Shown: piece by piece, positions 1 to 8,760 of the stretch | Layout: each line of letters begins with the position of its first letter | How positions within the stretch are numbered: the stretch's first letter is position 1 | Origin: Zoogloea sp041911615 | GTDB taxonomy: Bacteria; Pseudomonadota; Gammaproteobacteria; Burkholderiales; Rhodocyclaceae | DNA: 64,000 nt | NCBI RefSeq assembly: GCF_041911615.1 | Contig: NZ_JAYROR010000089.1 | Location: 17,472-81,471 of the forward strand | Reading direction: 5' to 3' | Notes under the pieces: model-generated | What the model was told of the DNA's origin: nothing | Databases searched by the model: none | Seen by the model: the letters and a program-made list of their open reading frames with translations, nothing else | Program-made: the position numbers and the translations under genes

Positions 1-413
1 ATTTCTCGCCGGCCGCGCTGGCGATTGCACGGGCCAACGCGGCGGCGCTGGGCGCCAGCGTGCGCTGCGTCGAGAGCGACTGGTTCGCGGCGCTGGATGC
101 GGGCGAGCGCTTCGATTTCATCGTCAGCAACCCGCCCTACATCGTCGACGGCGACCCCCACCTGTCGCAGGGCGACGTCCGCTTCGAGCCCGCCTCCGCG
201 CTGGCCTCGGGGCCGGCCGGGCTGGACGACATCCGCCGCATCGTCGCGGCGGCGGCGGCTTTCCTGCTGCCCGGCGGGTGGCTGATGCTGGAGCATGGCT
301 ACGACCAGGCCGAGGCGGTGCGCGGATTGCTGCGGGGCGCGGGCTTCGGTGAGGTGGCGTCCGAGCGCGATCTGGCGGGTATCGAGCGCGTCACCTGCGG
401 CCGTCGCCCTTGA
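1..413 (+). CDS. prmC: PrmC, release factor glutamine N5-methyltransferase (3' part)
   Basis: The window opens inside this gene; the reading frame runs from base 3 to the TGA at 411-413, so the N-terminal part lies outside. The visible part shows the NPPY motif (bases 129-140, in IVSNPPYIV) that binds the target glutamine side chain in this family, followed by the typical GDVRFEP and GLDDIR segments. PrmC methylates the glutamine of the GGQ motif of peptide release factors RF1 and RF2 using S-adenosylmethionine, in the cytoplasm. It is followed by grxD, the usual order prfA-prmC-grxD in betaproteobacteria. The family assignment is firm; only the C-terminal part can be judged. Confidence 0.93.
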   Translation, partial: FSPAALAIARANAAALGASVRCVESDWFAALDAGERFDFIVSNPPYIVDGDPHLSQGDVRFEPASALASGPAGLDDIRRIVAAAAAFLLPGGWLMLEHGYDQAEAVRGLLRGAGFGEVASERDLAGIERVTCGRRP

Positions 414-477
414 CGCGATCCGTTGGCGGGCCTAGACTTTTCCGACTGAATTGCTCAACTATTTTTGCGAGATCACG

Positions 478-786
478 ATGGACGTTCAAAAGATCATTGA
501 CGAACAGGTTAAATCCCACCCGGTGGTGCTCTACATGAAGGGTTCCCCGTCGATGCCGCGCTGCGGCTTCTCGGCAACCGCCGTGCAGATCCTGCAGGCC
601 TGTGGCGTGGGCGAAGTGTTCGCGGTGGACGTGCTGGCCGACGAGGGCATCCGCCAGGGCATCAAGGAATATTCCAACTGGCCGACCATCCCGCAGCTTT
701 ACGTCAAGGGCGAGTTCGTCGGCGGCTCCGACATCATGCGAGAGATGTTCCAGTCCGGCGAGCTGCAGCAGATGCTGAGCGCCTGA
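478..786 (+). CDS. grxD: Monothiol glutaredoxin, Grx4 family
   Basis: A 102-aa protein with the monothiol active site CGFS (Cys at about residue 28, in PRCGFSATAV) and the glutathione-binding WPTIPQLY and GGSDIM segments. Grx4 proteins bind a [2Fe-2S] cluster with glutathione and pass it to target proteins; they take part in iron-sulfur cluster trafficking in the cytoplasm. I chose the ATG at 478, where the family normally starts, over an in-frame ATG nine codons upstream. The gene follows prmC by 64 bases and ends at a strong hairpin terminator. Length and motifs match the family fully. Confidence 0.96.
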   Translation: MDVQKIIDEQVKSHPVVLYMKGSPSMPRCGFSATAVQILQACGVGEVFAVDVLADEGIRQGIKEYSNWPTIPQLYVKGEFVGGSDIMREMFQSGELQQMLSA

Positions 787-800
787 GTGCGGTTCGACAC

Positions 801-828
801 AAAAAAGCGGCTCAGGCCGCTTTTTTTT
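801..828. terminator. Bidirectional intrinsic terminator between grxD and the nucleotidyltransferase gene
   Basis: Ten-base arms AAAAAAGCGG and CCGCTTTTTT flank a 6-base loop, giving an A-tract on one side and a T-tract on the other, so it can terminate transcription from both strands. The stop codon of the minus-strand gene (812-814) lies in the loop, and the last codons of that gene are encoded by the hairpin. Confidence 0.85.
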
Positions 829-1936
829 CGCCTTTAGGCAGCGTGACCTGCTCGGTGGATAGTGGGTGGGTCGGCTGTTCGGGCGGGAAGATCGCCTTGT
901 GGGCCAGGTGATAGGCGAGCAGCAGCGGCGGCATCCGCAGCCAGTGGGCGCGGATGTAGAGGCTGCGGCGGGCGAGCGGGGTCAAGGCGTCGGCGGTGCT
1001 CGGATGTTGCGGGCGCAGCACACGGGCGTAGATGCCGTCGAGGGCGCGCTGGCCGATGCCGCCGCGCTCCAGGCAGCGGCTGCGGGCGATCACGGCTTCC
1101 GGCAACGGTGTGTCGAGCAGGCTGCGGCAGTAGCGCAGTGCGAGACGCAGCGGGCCGGCGAGTTGCAGCCGCTCGGCGCGGTCGAGGAGCTGCGTCCAGG
1201 CGCCGTCGTCCTGGTCCAGGTGACGGAGCAGCAGATCGAGGTCGGTGAGATCGCGCAGCAGGTTGTCCGGTTCGCCCTCGTGGAACAGGTGGGAGGCGCT
1301 GTGCAGGATCAGGTCGGGCAGCGAGAGGGTGCGCACGCCGGGCAGGTCGGGCAGCGGCACGCTGGCGTCGATCAGCAGCCGGGCGTCGGGCTTGAGACGG
1401 GCGGTAGGCGGCAGGATGGTGTGGTGCACGTCGAGCGCCGAGCCGCGGAAGACGTGGCGCATTGCGGGCAGTTCGTGCATCCAGCGGCGATAGTAGCGCT
1501 GGTCGTAGGCGTCGGTGGCGGTGCTCGCCCAGCCCTTGAGCTGCAGCGCCGATTCGGCGTCGGCGAGGCGATCCTTGGGTAGCAGGATGTCGATGTCGGA
1601 GAACAGCCTTCCTCGGGCCGCGGGTAGCCCGGCGGCCACGTAGGCGGCACCCTTGAGCAGGATCACCGGGATGCCGGCGGGTGCGAGTGCTTCACGCAGG
1701 AAGCGTGCTTCGCGGCGGATCGCGTGGCGTTGTTCGCCGGCCATCACCGCGCCCGAGAGCAGGTGGTTGCGCGGCCGCTCGGGAATCTCGGCTTCGAGGC
1801 CGGCGGCCTGCAGGCGCAGGAACAGGCGCCCGAGCAGATTGGCGTGACGGGCCTGGCGTACCAGCAGGTCCCAGTCGGCGGCGCCGAGCTGGCGGATCGA
1901 GTCGGGCTGGCGGTAGGCGCCAAGCAGCAGGTTCAT
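812..1936 (-). CDS. Nucleotidyltransferase family protein of the HPr-rel-A operon
   Basis: A 374-aa protein resembling the uncharacterised nucleotidyltransferase family NTP_transf_5. An LKGAAY motif lies at residues 94-99 and the nucleotidyltransferase signature FSDIDILL at about 112-119, whose two aspartates (114 and 116) would bind metal; SALDVHHTI (about residue 165) may supply the third acid. The likely reaction is transfer of a nucleotidyl group to a small molecule or protein; the substrate is unknown. The start is the ATG at 1936, which overlaps the stop of the HprK-related gene (ATGA), implying translational coupling; longer readings of the frame run through that gene. It is the last gene of a four-gene operon and ends inside a terminator hairpin. 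Confidence 0.82.
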   Translation of the reverse strand: MNLLLGAYRQPDSIRQLGAADWDLLVRQARHANLLGRLFLRLQAAGLEAEIPERPRNHLLSGAVMAGEQRHAIRREARFLREALAPAGIPVILLKGAAYVAAGLPAARGRLFSDIDILLPKDRLADAESALQLKGWASTATDAYDQRYYRRWMHELPAMRHVFRGSALDVHHTILPPTARLKPDARLLIDASVPLPDLPGVRTLSLPDLILHSASHLFHEGEPDNLLRDLTDLDLLLRHLDQDDGAWTQLLDRAERLQLAGPLRLALRYCRSLLDTPLPEAVIARSRCLERGGIGQRALDGIYARVLRPQHPSTADALTPLARRSLYIRAHWLRMPPLLLAYHLAHKAIFPPEQPTHPLSTEQVTLPKGEKKAA

Positions 1937-2850
1937 GCGCCGGCCTCCGTGGCGAGACGGTCGAACACGGCGATGGCGTCGTCGAGCCGGCTGTATTCGA
2001 AGCTGTAATTGTCGCAGCGGTCGGTGGTGGCGCCGACCGCCGCGAAGCCGCGCGGACCGAGCACGTGGTAGTTCATCGCGTTGTCGGCGAGCTGCATGAA
2101 GGCGGCGCCGCTGCCCATCGGGGTCAGGACGGCTTCGCTGCCGGCACGGTAGCGGGGTAGCACCATCCAGCGCGGCTGCGCCCATTCGCCGACGGCGTCG
2201 ACGCTGGCCCGGGTGGGGGCCATCAGCGCCACGGTGCCCTTCGTGGTGTCCTTGACCGGGCGGGTCAGGAAGGCATCAGGGGCGTAGGCGCGGATGATGT
2301 CGATGCTGGCGTTCTTGAGGTTGACCGGCCGGGCGAGGCCCATGATCTCGCCGGTGTCGAGGCGGATCAGGGTGAGTTCGTCCGACAGCAGGCGCCAGCC
2401 GCGGTTGACCAGCGCAGCGCACAGCGTGCTCTTGCCCGAACCGGGGGGCGCCGGCAGGATCGCGGCGTGCCTGCCGCGGGCGACGCTGGCGGCGTGGACC
2501 ACCAGGATGTGATGGCTGTAGGCGGTGACGCACCAGTTGAGACCCCATTCCAGCATCGCCAGGGCCTGGTTGCGGGGCAGCGGCGTGAAGGGCTCGACCG
2601 CGTCCACGACGAAGCGGGCCTGAGGCGCCAGCCAGCGGCGCAGCCCGTGGCCGGGCCGGACGGCGACATGGAAATCGGTGAAATCGGCAGCGTCCACAAG
2701 GCGGTGGTGCGCGTAGAGCTGAGCCAGTTCGTCGGCGATTTCGGGGATGCCACTTTGCAGGCGGCAGTTGAACGGGCCAGCCGCCAGCCGCAGGCCGTCC
2801 CCTGTCAGCCGGGCGCGAAATTCGGCCGGGGAGAGGTCACGGATTTTCAA
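1933..2850 (-). CDS. HprK-related kinase A
   Basis: A 305-aa protein with a Walker A loop, APPGSGKST (residues 134-142), preceded by VVHAAS with the His-Ala pair seen in HPr kinases (about 118-120), and an acidic LLSDELTLI segment (about 154-162). This is the layout of the HPr kinase/phosphorylase C-terminal domain, but the protein lacks the normal HprK N-terminal domain and no ptsH gene is near. It fits the family known as HprK-related kinase A (HPr-rel-A system), of unknown substrate. The only usable start is TTG at 2850, within the end of the PqqD-like gene (14-base overlap). It ends with a 4-base overlap with the nucleotidyltransferase gene. Confidence 0.85.
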   Translation of the reverse strand: MKIRDLSPAEFRARLTGDGLRLAAGPFNCRLQSGIPEIADELAQLYAHHRLVDAADFTDFHVAVRPGHGLRRWLAPQARFVVDAVEPFTPLPRNQALAMLEWGLNWCVTAYSHHILVVHAASVARGRHAAILPAPPGSGKSTLCAALVNRGWRLLSDELTLIRLDTGEIMGLARPVNLKNASIDIIRAYAPDAFLTRPVKDTTKGTVALMAPTRASVDAVGEWAQPRWMVLPRYRAGSEAVLTPMGSGAAFMQLADNAMNYHVLGPRGFAAVGATTDRCDNYSFEYSRLDDAIAVFDRLATEAGA

Positions 2851-3169
2851 GGGCGGGGCTCGATTCGACGCGGATCAGGTGGGCCTTGACGAGGGCGTCG
2901 AGGGCAATCGCGACGAGGCGCTGGCAGTCTTCGGGGGCTGCGTCGGGTTCTTCGTGCAGGATGGCGCGGACGAGATGCTGCCCGGTCAGGCGGCGGCCGG
3001 GAACGGTCAGCTGGTCGAGCACGAAGCGGGTGAGCGGGGCGAGCAGCAGGGTCTCGCCGGCGGATGGATCGTAGCGGACCCATCCTTCATCGACTTCTTT
3101 CCAGAGTACTTCGGCCAGCCCTTCGAACAGGGTTTCAGAGGCGATGTACGACGTGCCGGCCGTGAGCAA
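2837..3169 (-). CDS. PqqD-like protein of the HPr-rel-A system
   Basis: A 110-aa protein with the layout of small PqqD-like proteins: a Trp-rich strand region (EVLWKEVDEGWVRYDP, about residues 20-35), then GETLLLAPLTRFVLDQL, then a helical end. PqqD proteins bind leader peptides of ribosomally made precursors and present them to modifying enzymes; here the binding partner is unknown. The frame is the same as that of the upstream secreted-protein gene and is separated from it only by that gene's TGA plus six codons, so TTG at 3169 is the first possible start. No ATG or GTG is available near the N-terminus and no clear ribosome binding site is visible. The family call is good, the start uncertain. 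Confidence 0.75.
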   Translation of the reverse strand: MLTAGTSYIASETLFEGLAEVLWKEVDEGWVRYDPSAGETLLLAPLTRFVLDQLTVPGRRLTGQHLVRAILHEEPDAAPEDCQRLVAIALDALVKAHLIRVESSPALENP

Positions 3170-3187
3170 GACGCGAAGCGGGGCGAA

Positions 3188-3760
3188 TCAGGGGTTGGCC
3201 AGCACGTAATCCAGGTATTGCTCGACCTGGGACGCGGTCCAGGCGATGCTCGGCACGCTGGGGTTCGGCACGAAGTGATTGCTGACGATGCCTTCGTTCC
3301 ACATGCGGATCGCGGTGGCTTCGGTGAACAGCGAAGGGCTGGCCTTGGCGCTGAGCCAGGCAGCGATGATCTTCTTCTGGAGCGGCGAGCCGCTGACGGT
3401 GAGAACCTTGCGGATGCTGTCGGTGACGGTGGAGGAGAACACGTCGCCGAAGTTCTTGTTGTCCAGATCGTCGATGACGTTGGGCGGATTCGGGTTGGCG
3501 GCGGCGTAGTCCTGCCAGAACTTGACGCCGTTCATCTTCGGCGAGCAGGGCGTGGTGCCGTTCTGGCTCAGGTTGCCGGAGGCCGAGAAGCCGGAGGGTT
3601 GCTTGCACTCGGCCGCCAGCGCGGGAACGCTGGTGAGCGCCAGCAGCACGGGGGCGCCGGCGAGGCCGGTCTGGATGAGCTTGCGACGGGTTGCCTGGGG
3701 TGCGGAGCTGCTGCTGACGTGTTGCGGCTCGGCGGTTTTTTCGGAGTGTTCCAGCTTCAT
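3188..3760 (-). CDS. Exported protein with twin-arginine-type signal, first gene of HPr-rel-A operon
   Basis: A 190-aa protein I do not recognise as a named family. Residues 22-50 form an export signal: ATRRKLIQTG, a hydrophobic stretch, then PALAA, so a Tat-type signal with cleavage near residue 50 is likely. The mature part (about 140 aa) begins with two cysteines (52 and 72), contains a KFWQDYAAANPNPP segment, and ends in a helical region with several Trp residues (WNEGIV, IAWTASQVEQYLDYV). The start ATG at 3760 has GAGG nine bases upstream. It heads the operon with the PqqD-like, HprK-related and nucleotidyltransferase genes, so it may be the protein acted on by them; that is inference. 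Confidence 0.7.
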   Translation of the reverse strand: MKLEHSEKTAEPQHVSSSSAPQATRRKLIQTGLAGAPVLLALTSVPALAAECKQPSGFSASGNLSQNGTTPCSPKMNGVKFWQDYAAANPNPPNVIDDLDNKNFGDVFSSTVTDSIRKVLTVSGSPLQKKIIAAWLSAKASPSLFTEATAIRMWNEGIVSNHFVPNPSVPSIAWTASQVEQYLDYVLANP

Positions 3761-3970
3761 CCTAAACCTCGTTGAACTGACGCTCCGGGGGAGCGCGGTT
3801 GAGTGCAGTATAGGCGGGCCCGTTTTGCGGCGGTGTGACGTGGGTCCGCTTTTTGGTCAAAATAGGCAAAGCAAATTTTGTTCCGGATTTTTGGGCTCGT
3901 TTTAGGATTCTGATTCTAAAGGAAATAAAGTCCAACGGAGAAAACCGCCGGCAAAATCGGCAAGCATGTG
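3761..3970 (-). promoter_or_regulatory. AT-rich leader/promoter region of the HPr-rel-A operon
   Basis: This 210-base gap is much richer in A and T than its surroundings. On the minus strand a TATACT hexamer (3807-3812) could serve as a -10 box, but no good -35 box lies at 16-18 bases. A tandem GATTCTGATTCT and an imperfect palindrome of about 20 bases (3901-3920, arms TTTAGGAT and ATTCTAAA) are candidate regulator sites. No sigma-54 type GG/GC pair was found. Confidence 0.35.
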
Positions 3971-3999
3971 TAAAAAATGCCGACAAAATTGGTGTCGGC
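3971..3999 (-). terminator. Intrinsic terminator after the protein kinase gene
   Basis: On the minus strand, perfect 7-base arms GCCGACA/TGTCGGC (3979-3985 and 3993-3999) with a 7-base loop are followed by ATTTTTTA. It lies 13 bases past the stop of the kinase gene and separates the argH-kinase unit from the downstream HPr-rel-A operon. Confidence 0.8.
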
Positions 4000-4011
4000 G
4001 CAGGGCGGAGG

Positions 4012-5292
4012 TCAGACGCTGGCGATGCGGCTGTTGGCGAGCGACAGCCGGCTGGCGAGGACTTCGAGAAAGCCCTTGTAGAAGTGCATCTGGCACAGGC
4101 TCGACGCGCGCAGCAGCGCGGGTGCGCGGATGGTGAGGATGCGTGTCTCGGTGACGGTTTCGACCGACGCGGTGCGCGCCCCGCGCCCGGCGGCGAACAG
4201 CGCCATCTCGCCGAAGCAGTCCCCCGGGCTGAGGGTGTTGAGCAGGTGGCCCTTCTTGACGATGCGCAGCTCTCCGGCGATCACGTAGCAGAAGTAGTTG
4301 CCGGGTTCGCCTTCCTTCATGACCACCGTTCCGGGCGGAATCAGGCGCCATTCGCCGAAGCGGACGATCTCCCAGATCTCGATGTCCGAAAATTCACGGA
4401 AGAAATGAAAGGCGCGCAGGCGCTCGAATTTCTCGCTGTCGGGCAGTTCGCCGGGGGTGGCGGCGAGGCTGCGGTTGCGGTAGGCCTGGGCGAGGTCGTG
4501 GGAGAACTCGAGCCAGGTGGCGTAGCGGGCGGCCGGGTCGCGCTGCATGGCGCGGCGCACGATGGCGTCGAGTTCCGGTGGAATCTCGGGGCGAATGCTG
4601 GCCGGCGGCGGCGGGGTTTCGTGGGCGATCTGGTACAGCAGGTTGACGTTGCTGCTGCCTTCGAAGGGCAGGCGGCCGGTGAGCAGCTGGTACATCACCA
4701 CGCCGAGGGAGTAGATGTCGGTGCGGTGGTCGAGCGGCTGTTCTCGCACCTGCTCGGGCGCCATGTAGGCCGGCGAGCCGAGGCCGGCGAGCTGGGTGGT
4801 TTCGGTGGCGGTGAAGATGGCTGCGCCGAAATCGGAGAGCTTGATGTCCTGGCCGTCGGGCGAGACGAGCAGGATGTTGGCCGGCTTGATGTCCCGGTGG
4901 GTGACGCCCTGCAGGTAGGCGTAGTCGAGCGCCCGGGTGCACTTGAAGATGATCTCGACCAGGCGCTCGAACGGCAGCAGGTGGCCGGGCCGGGCGAAGG
5001 CTTCGAGGGTGCCGCCGGGGACGTATTCCATCACCACGTAGGCGTCGCGCTCGTCGATCACCGCGTCGTGGATCTGGACGATGTGCGGGTGCTGCAGCTT
5101 GCCTGCGAGGGCGGCCTCGTTGAGCAGCATGTGGTGGTACAGCGTGGTGTGGTCGGTGACGCGCAGCATCTCGGGATGCAGTCGTTTGATGGCCACCTCG
5201 CGCTGGGCGAAAGGATCGAAGCCGAGGTAGACGACACTGGTGCCGCCTTCGCCCAGCGGCCGCCTGATCTCGTACTTGCCGATCCTTTCCAT
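4012..5292 (-). CDS. Ser/Thr protein kinase with C-terminal cyclic-nucleotide-binding domain
   Basis: A 426-aa cytoplasmic protein. Residues 7-270 are a Hanks-type kinase: glycine loop GEGGTS (14-19), ATP lysine in VAIKR (Lys36), catalytic HRDIKPAN (132-139, Asp134), DFG (154-156), and the GSPAYMAPEQ activation segment. Residues about 300-426 form a CRP-like cyclic-nucleotide or effector domain with the GDCFGEMALF cassette and an Arg at about 373. No transmembrane segment is visible, unlike PknB-type kinases. The fusion suggests kinase activity controlled by a bound ligand. ATG at 5292 is preceded by GAGGAG. It lies 11 bases after argH on the same strand, so the two are probably cotranscribed. 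The substrate is unknown. Confidence 0.9.
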   Translation of the reverse strand: MERIGKYEIRRPLGEGGTSVVYLGFDPFAQREVAIKRLHPEMLRVTDHTTLYHHMLLNEAALAGKLQHPHIVQIHDAVIDERDAYVVMEYVPGGTLEAFARPGHLLPFERLVEIIFKCTRALDYAYLQGVTHRDIKPANILLVSPDGQDIKLSDFGAAIFTATETTQLAGLGSPAYMAPEQVREQPLDHRTDIYSLGVVMYQLLTGRLPFEGSSNVNLLYQIAHETPPPPASIRPEIPPELDAIVRRAMQRDPAARYATWLEFSHDLAQAYRNRSLAATPGELPDSEKFERLRAFHFFREFSDIEIWEIVRFGEWRLIPPGTVVMKEGEPGNYFCYVIAGELRIVKKGHLLNTLSPGDCFGEMALFAAGRGARTASVETVTETRILTIRAPALLRASSLCQMHFYKGFLEVLASRLSLANSRIASV

Positions 5293-5303
5293 GGGTGAGC
5301 TCC

Positions 5304-6758
<1,455 letters not shown>

Positions 6759-6842
6759 AATTAAAAATGCTCTCTGCGATAAAGGGGGGCTATCTGCGGC
6801 GAGAATCCCGTGGATTCAAGGTTTTGGCCCGGATTTCGATTC

Positions 6843-7862
6843 ATGAGTATAAAGCAAAAAGCACGCCCCGCCGGCTGGAGCCGGCATCCGGCGAGCCTGC
6901 CCGACTTCCGCAACCTCGGCGTGGTGCTGCGTATCCTGCTGCTGGTGAACGCGCTGGCGCTCGCCGCGCTGCTGGTGCGCAACAGCGCGCTCGCGGCATT
7001 GCCGGCGGAAGGCATGGAGATGGCGGTGCGCGTCGAGTTTCCCCTGATTCTCGGCGTCGCGGCCCTGTTCCTGCTGCAGCCGTTGCTGCGTCGGCTGCCC
7101 TACGTCGCCGGCGTGGCGGTGGTGCTCGGCGTGGTGCTGACGGTGGCGGCGGCGAGCCAGGTGTTGCTGGCACCCGTGGAGGTGGACGAGGCGCCGCGGG
7201 CGCTGATCTGGTCGTTGACGGTGGCGCTGGCGGTGCTGGCCTACTTCCACCAGCGTAACGCGGCCCAGGCGCCGGCGCTGGCCGAGGCGCGGCTCTTGGC
7301 GCTGACTGCCCGCATCCGCCCGCATTTCCTGTTCAACAGCCTGAACGGCGTGCTCGGCGTGCTGCGCCGCGATCCGCGACGGGCCGAGGAGGGCCTGGAG
7401 GAGCTGGCCGACCTGTTCCGCGCCCTGATGCAGGATAATCGCGAGCTCGTTCCGCTGGCCGACGAGATCGTCCTGTGCGAACGCTACCTGAGCCTCGAGC
7501 GCCTGCGCCTGGGCGAGCGCCTGCAGGTGAGCTGGCAGCGCGACGGGGCGGCCGACGCGGCGCTGGTGCCGCCGCTGCTGCTCCAGCCGCTGGTCGAGAA
7601 CGCCGTCTATCACGGCATCGAGCCGGCGGCGGTGCCGGGCACGGTTTCGATTACCATCGCCCGGCGCGGCCCGGAGGTGCTCATCGGCATCGCCAACCCG
7701 CGCCTCGACGCGGCGAGCCACCACACGGGCAACCGCATGGCCCTCGACAACATTCGTGAGCGACTGATGCTTTTCTACGACCTCGAAGCCACCCTCGACA
7801 CCGAACAGGATGCGGACGCCTTCCGGGTGCGCATCCGCCTGCCCTTCAGGAGCGAACGATGA
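6843..7862 (+). CDS. algZ: AlgZ/LytS-type membrane sensor histidine kinase
   Basis: A 339-aa protein with four or so hydrophobic helices (residues about 25-135) and a His-kinase domain of the LytS/AlgZ type: the phospho-acceptor region LTARIRPHFLFNSLN (His161), an N-box in LLLQPLVENAVYHGI, and a GNRMALDNIRERL segment. Such kinases phosphorylate LytTR-type regulators; in Pseudomonas AlgZ/FimS pairs with AlgR to control alginate and type IV pilus genes. I chose ATG 6843 rather than an upstream in-frame ATG at 6810 because it starts the usual MSIKQ-like N-terminus. It overlaps algR by four bases (ATGA). Confidence 0.92.
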   Translation: MSIKQKARPAGWSRHPASLPDFRNLGVVLRILLLVNALALAALLVRNSALAALPAEGMEMAVRVEFPLILGVAALFLLQPLLRRLPYVAGVAVVLGVVLTVAAASQVLLAPVEVDEAPRALIWSLTVALAVLAYFHQRNAAQAPALAEARLLALTARIRPHFLFNSLNGVLGVLRRDPRRAEEGLEELADLFRALMQDNRELVPLADEIVLCERYLSLERLRLGERLQVSWQRDGAADAALVPPLLLQPLVENAVYHGIEPAAVPGTVSITIARRGPEVLIGIANPRLDAASHHTGNRMALDNIRERLMLFYDLEATLDTEQDADAFRVRIRLPFRSER

Positions 7863-8641
7863 GCGGTGCCGTCGAACACGCCTTCGCGCCGCTGTCGGTG
7901 CTGATCGTCGACGACGAGGCGCCGGCTCGCGAGCGTATCGCCGATCTGCTCGGCGACATCGCCGATACCCAGCCCACCCGGATCGCCGGCACGGCGGCCA
8001 ACGGCGTCGAGGCGCTGGCGGTGCTCGAGCGCGAAGCGGTGGATCTGGTCCTCACCGACATCCAGATGCCGGCGATGGACGGCATCGAGCTGGCCCGTCA
8101 CCTGGGGCGGCTCGAGCGGGCGCCGGCGGTGATCTTCACCACCGCCTACGACGAGTACGCGGTGCGCGCCTTCGAGCTGGCGGCGGTCGATTACCTGCTC
8201 AAGCCGGTGCGCGCCGCGCGGCTCGCCGAGGCCGTCGCCAAGGCGCGCCGCCTGCGACCGCCGGCCGACGAGATCCTGCGTCGGATGGCGCCGGCGACGC
8301 GCAGCCATTTCAGCATCAACGAGCGCGGGCGCATCCTGCTGGTGCCGGTGGCCGACGTGCGCTACCTGAAGGCCGAGCAGAAATACGTGGTGGCCCGCAG
8401 CGTGGCGCGGGAATATCTCCTCGACGAATCGCTGGTGCAACTGGAGGAGGAGTTCTCCGGGCGTTTTCTGCGCATCCACCGCAACTGCCTGATTGCCCGC
8501 GACGCCGTGAAGGGCGTGGCGCGCGCCACCACCGGCGTGGATGGCGAGGCGCATTGGGTGATCCTGCTCGAAGGCATTCCCGAGCAGTTGCCGGTGAGCC
8601 GGCGGCAGTGGCCGGCGGTCAAGGAGGCGCTCGGGGTGTGA
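7859..8641 (+). CDS. algR: AlgR-type response regulator with LytTR DNA-binding domain
   Basis: A 260-aa transcription regulator. Residues 13-130 form a receiver with the acidic pair in LIVDDE, phospho-acceptor Asp67 in VLTDIQMP and Lys in LLKPV. Residues about 155-255 are a LytTR DNA-binding domain (VRYLKAEQKYVVA, GRFLRIHRNCLI). It is translationally coupled to algZ through ATGA and is the partner of that kinase. In this group AlgR-type regulators affect pili, biofilm and heme genes; here the hem genes lie 13.7 kb downstream instead of adjacent. Targets in this organism are unknown. Confidence 0.93.
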   Translation: MSGAVEHAFAPLSVLIVDDEAPARERIADLLGDIADTQPTRIAGTAANGVEALAVLEREAVDLVLTDIQMPAMDGIELARHLGRLERAPAVIFTTAYDEYAVRAFELAAVDYLLKPVRAARLAEAVAKARRLRPPADEILRRMAPATRSHFSINERGRILLVPVADVRYLKAEQKYVVARSVAREYLLDESLVQLEEEFSGRFLRIHRNCLIARDAVKGVARATTGVDGEAHWVILLEGIPEQLPVSRRQWPAVKEALGV

Positions 8642-8760
8642 AGTTCCCGGGTGCCGATGCCCCGCCGCCAACTTTGTCACGGCCGCGTCACGAACGGCGG
8701 CCGGTTTGTCTGTAATAAAATGTAAATTCTCCGCTCGCATATGACAGTGGGAGCGGTGGC

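Noticed and set aside
1933..2850. True HPr kinase/phosphorylase (HprK).
   Set aside because: The N-terminal HprK domain is missing, and the operon has no ptsH or ptsN; it fits the HprK-related group better.
3761..4011. Sigma-54 promoter for the HPr-rel-A operon.
   Set aside because: No GG and GC pair at the needed spacing (TGGCAC-N5-TTGC type) was seen on the minus strand.
8642..8760. Sigma-70 promoter before the acyltransferase gene.
   Set aside because: The AT-rich patch contains TAAAAT and TAATAA strings but no -35 box at 16-18 bases.
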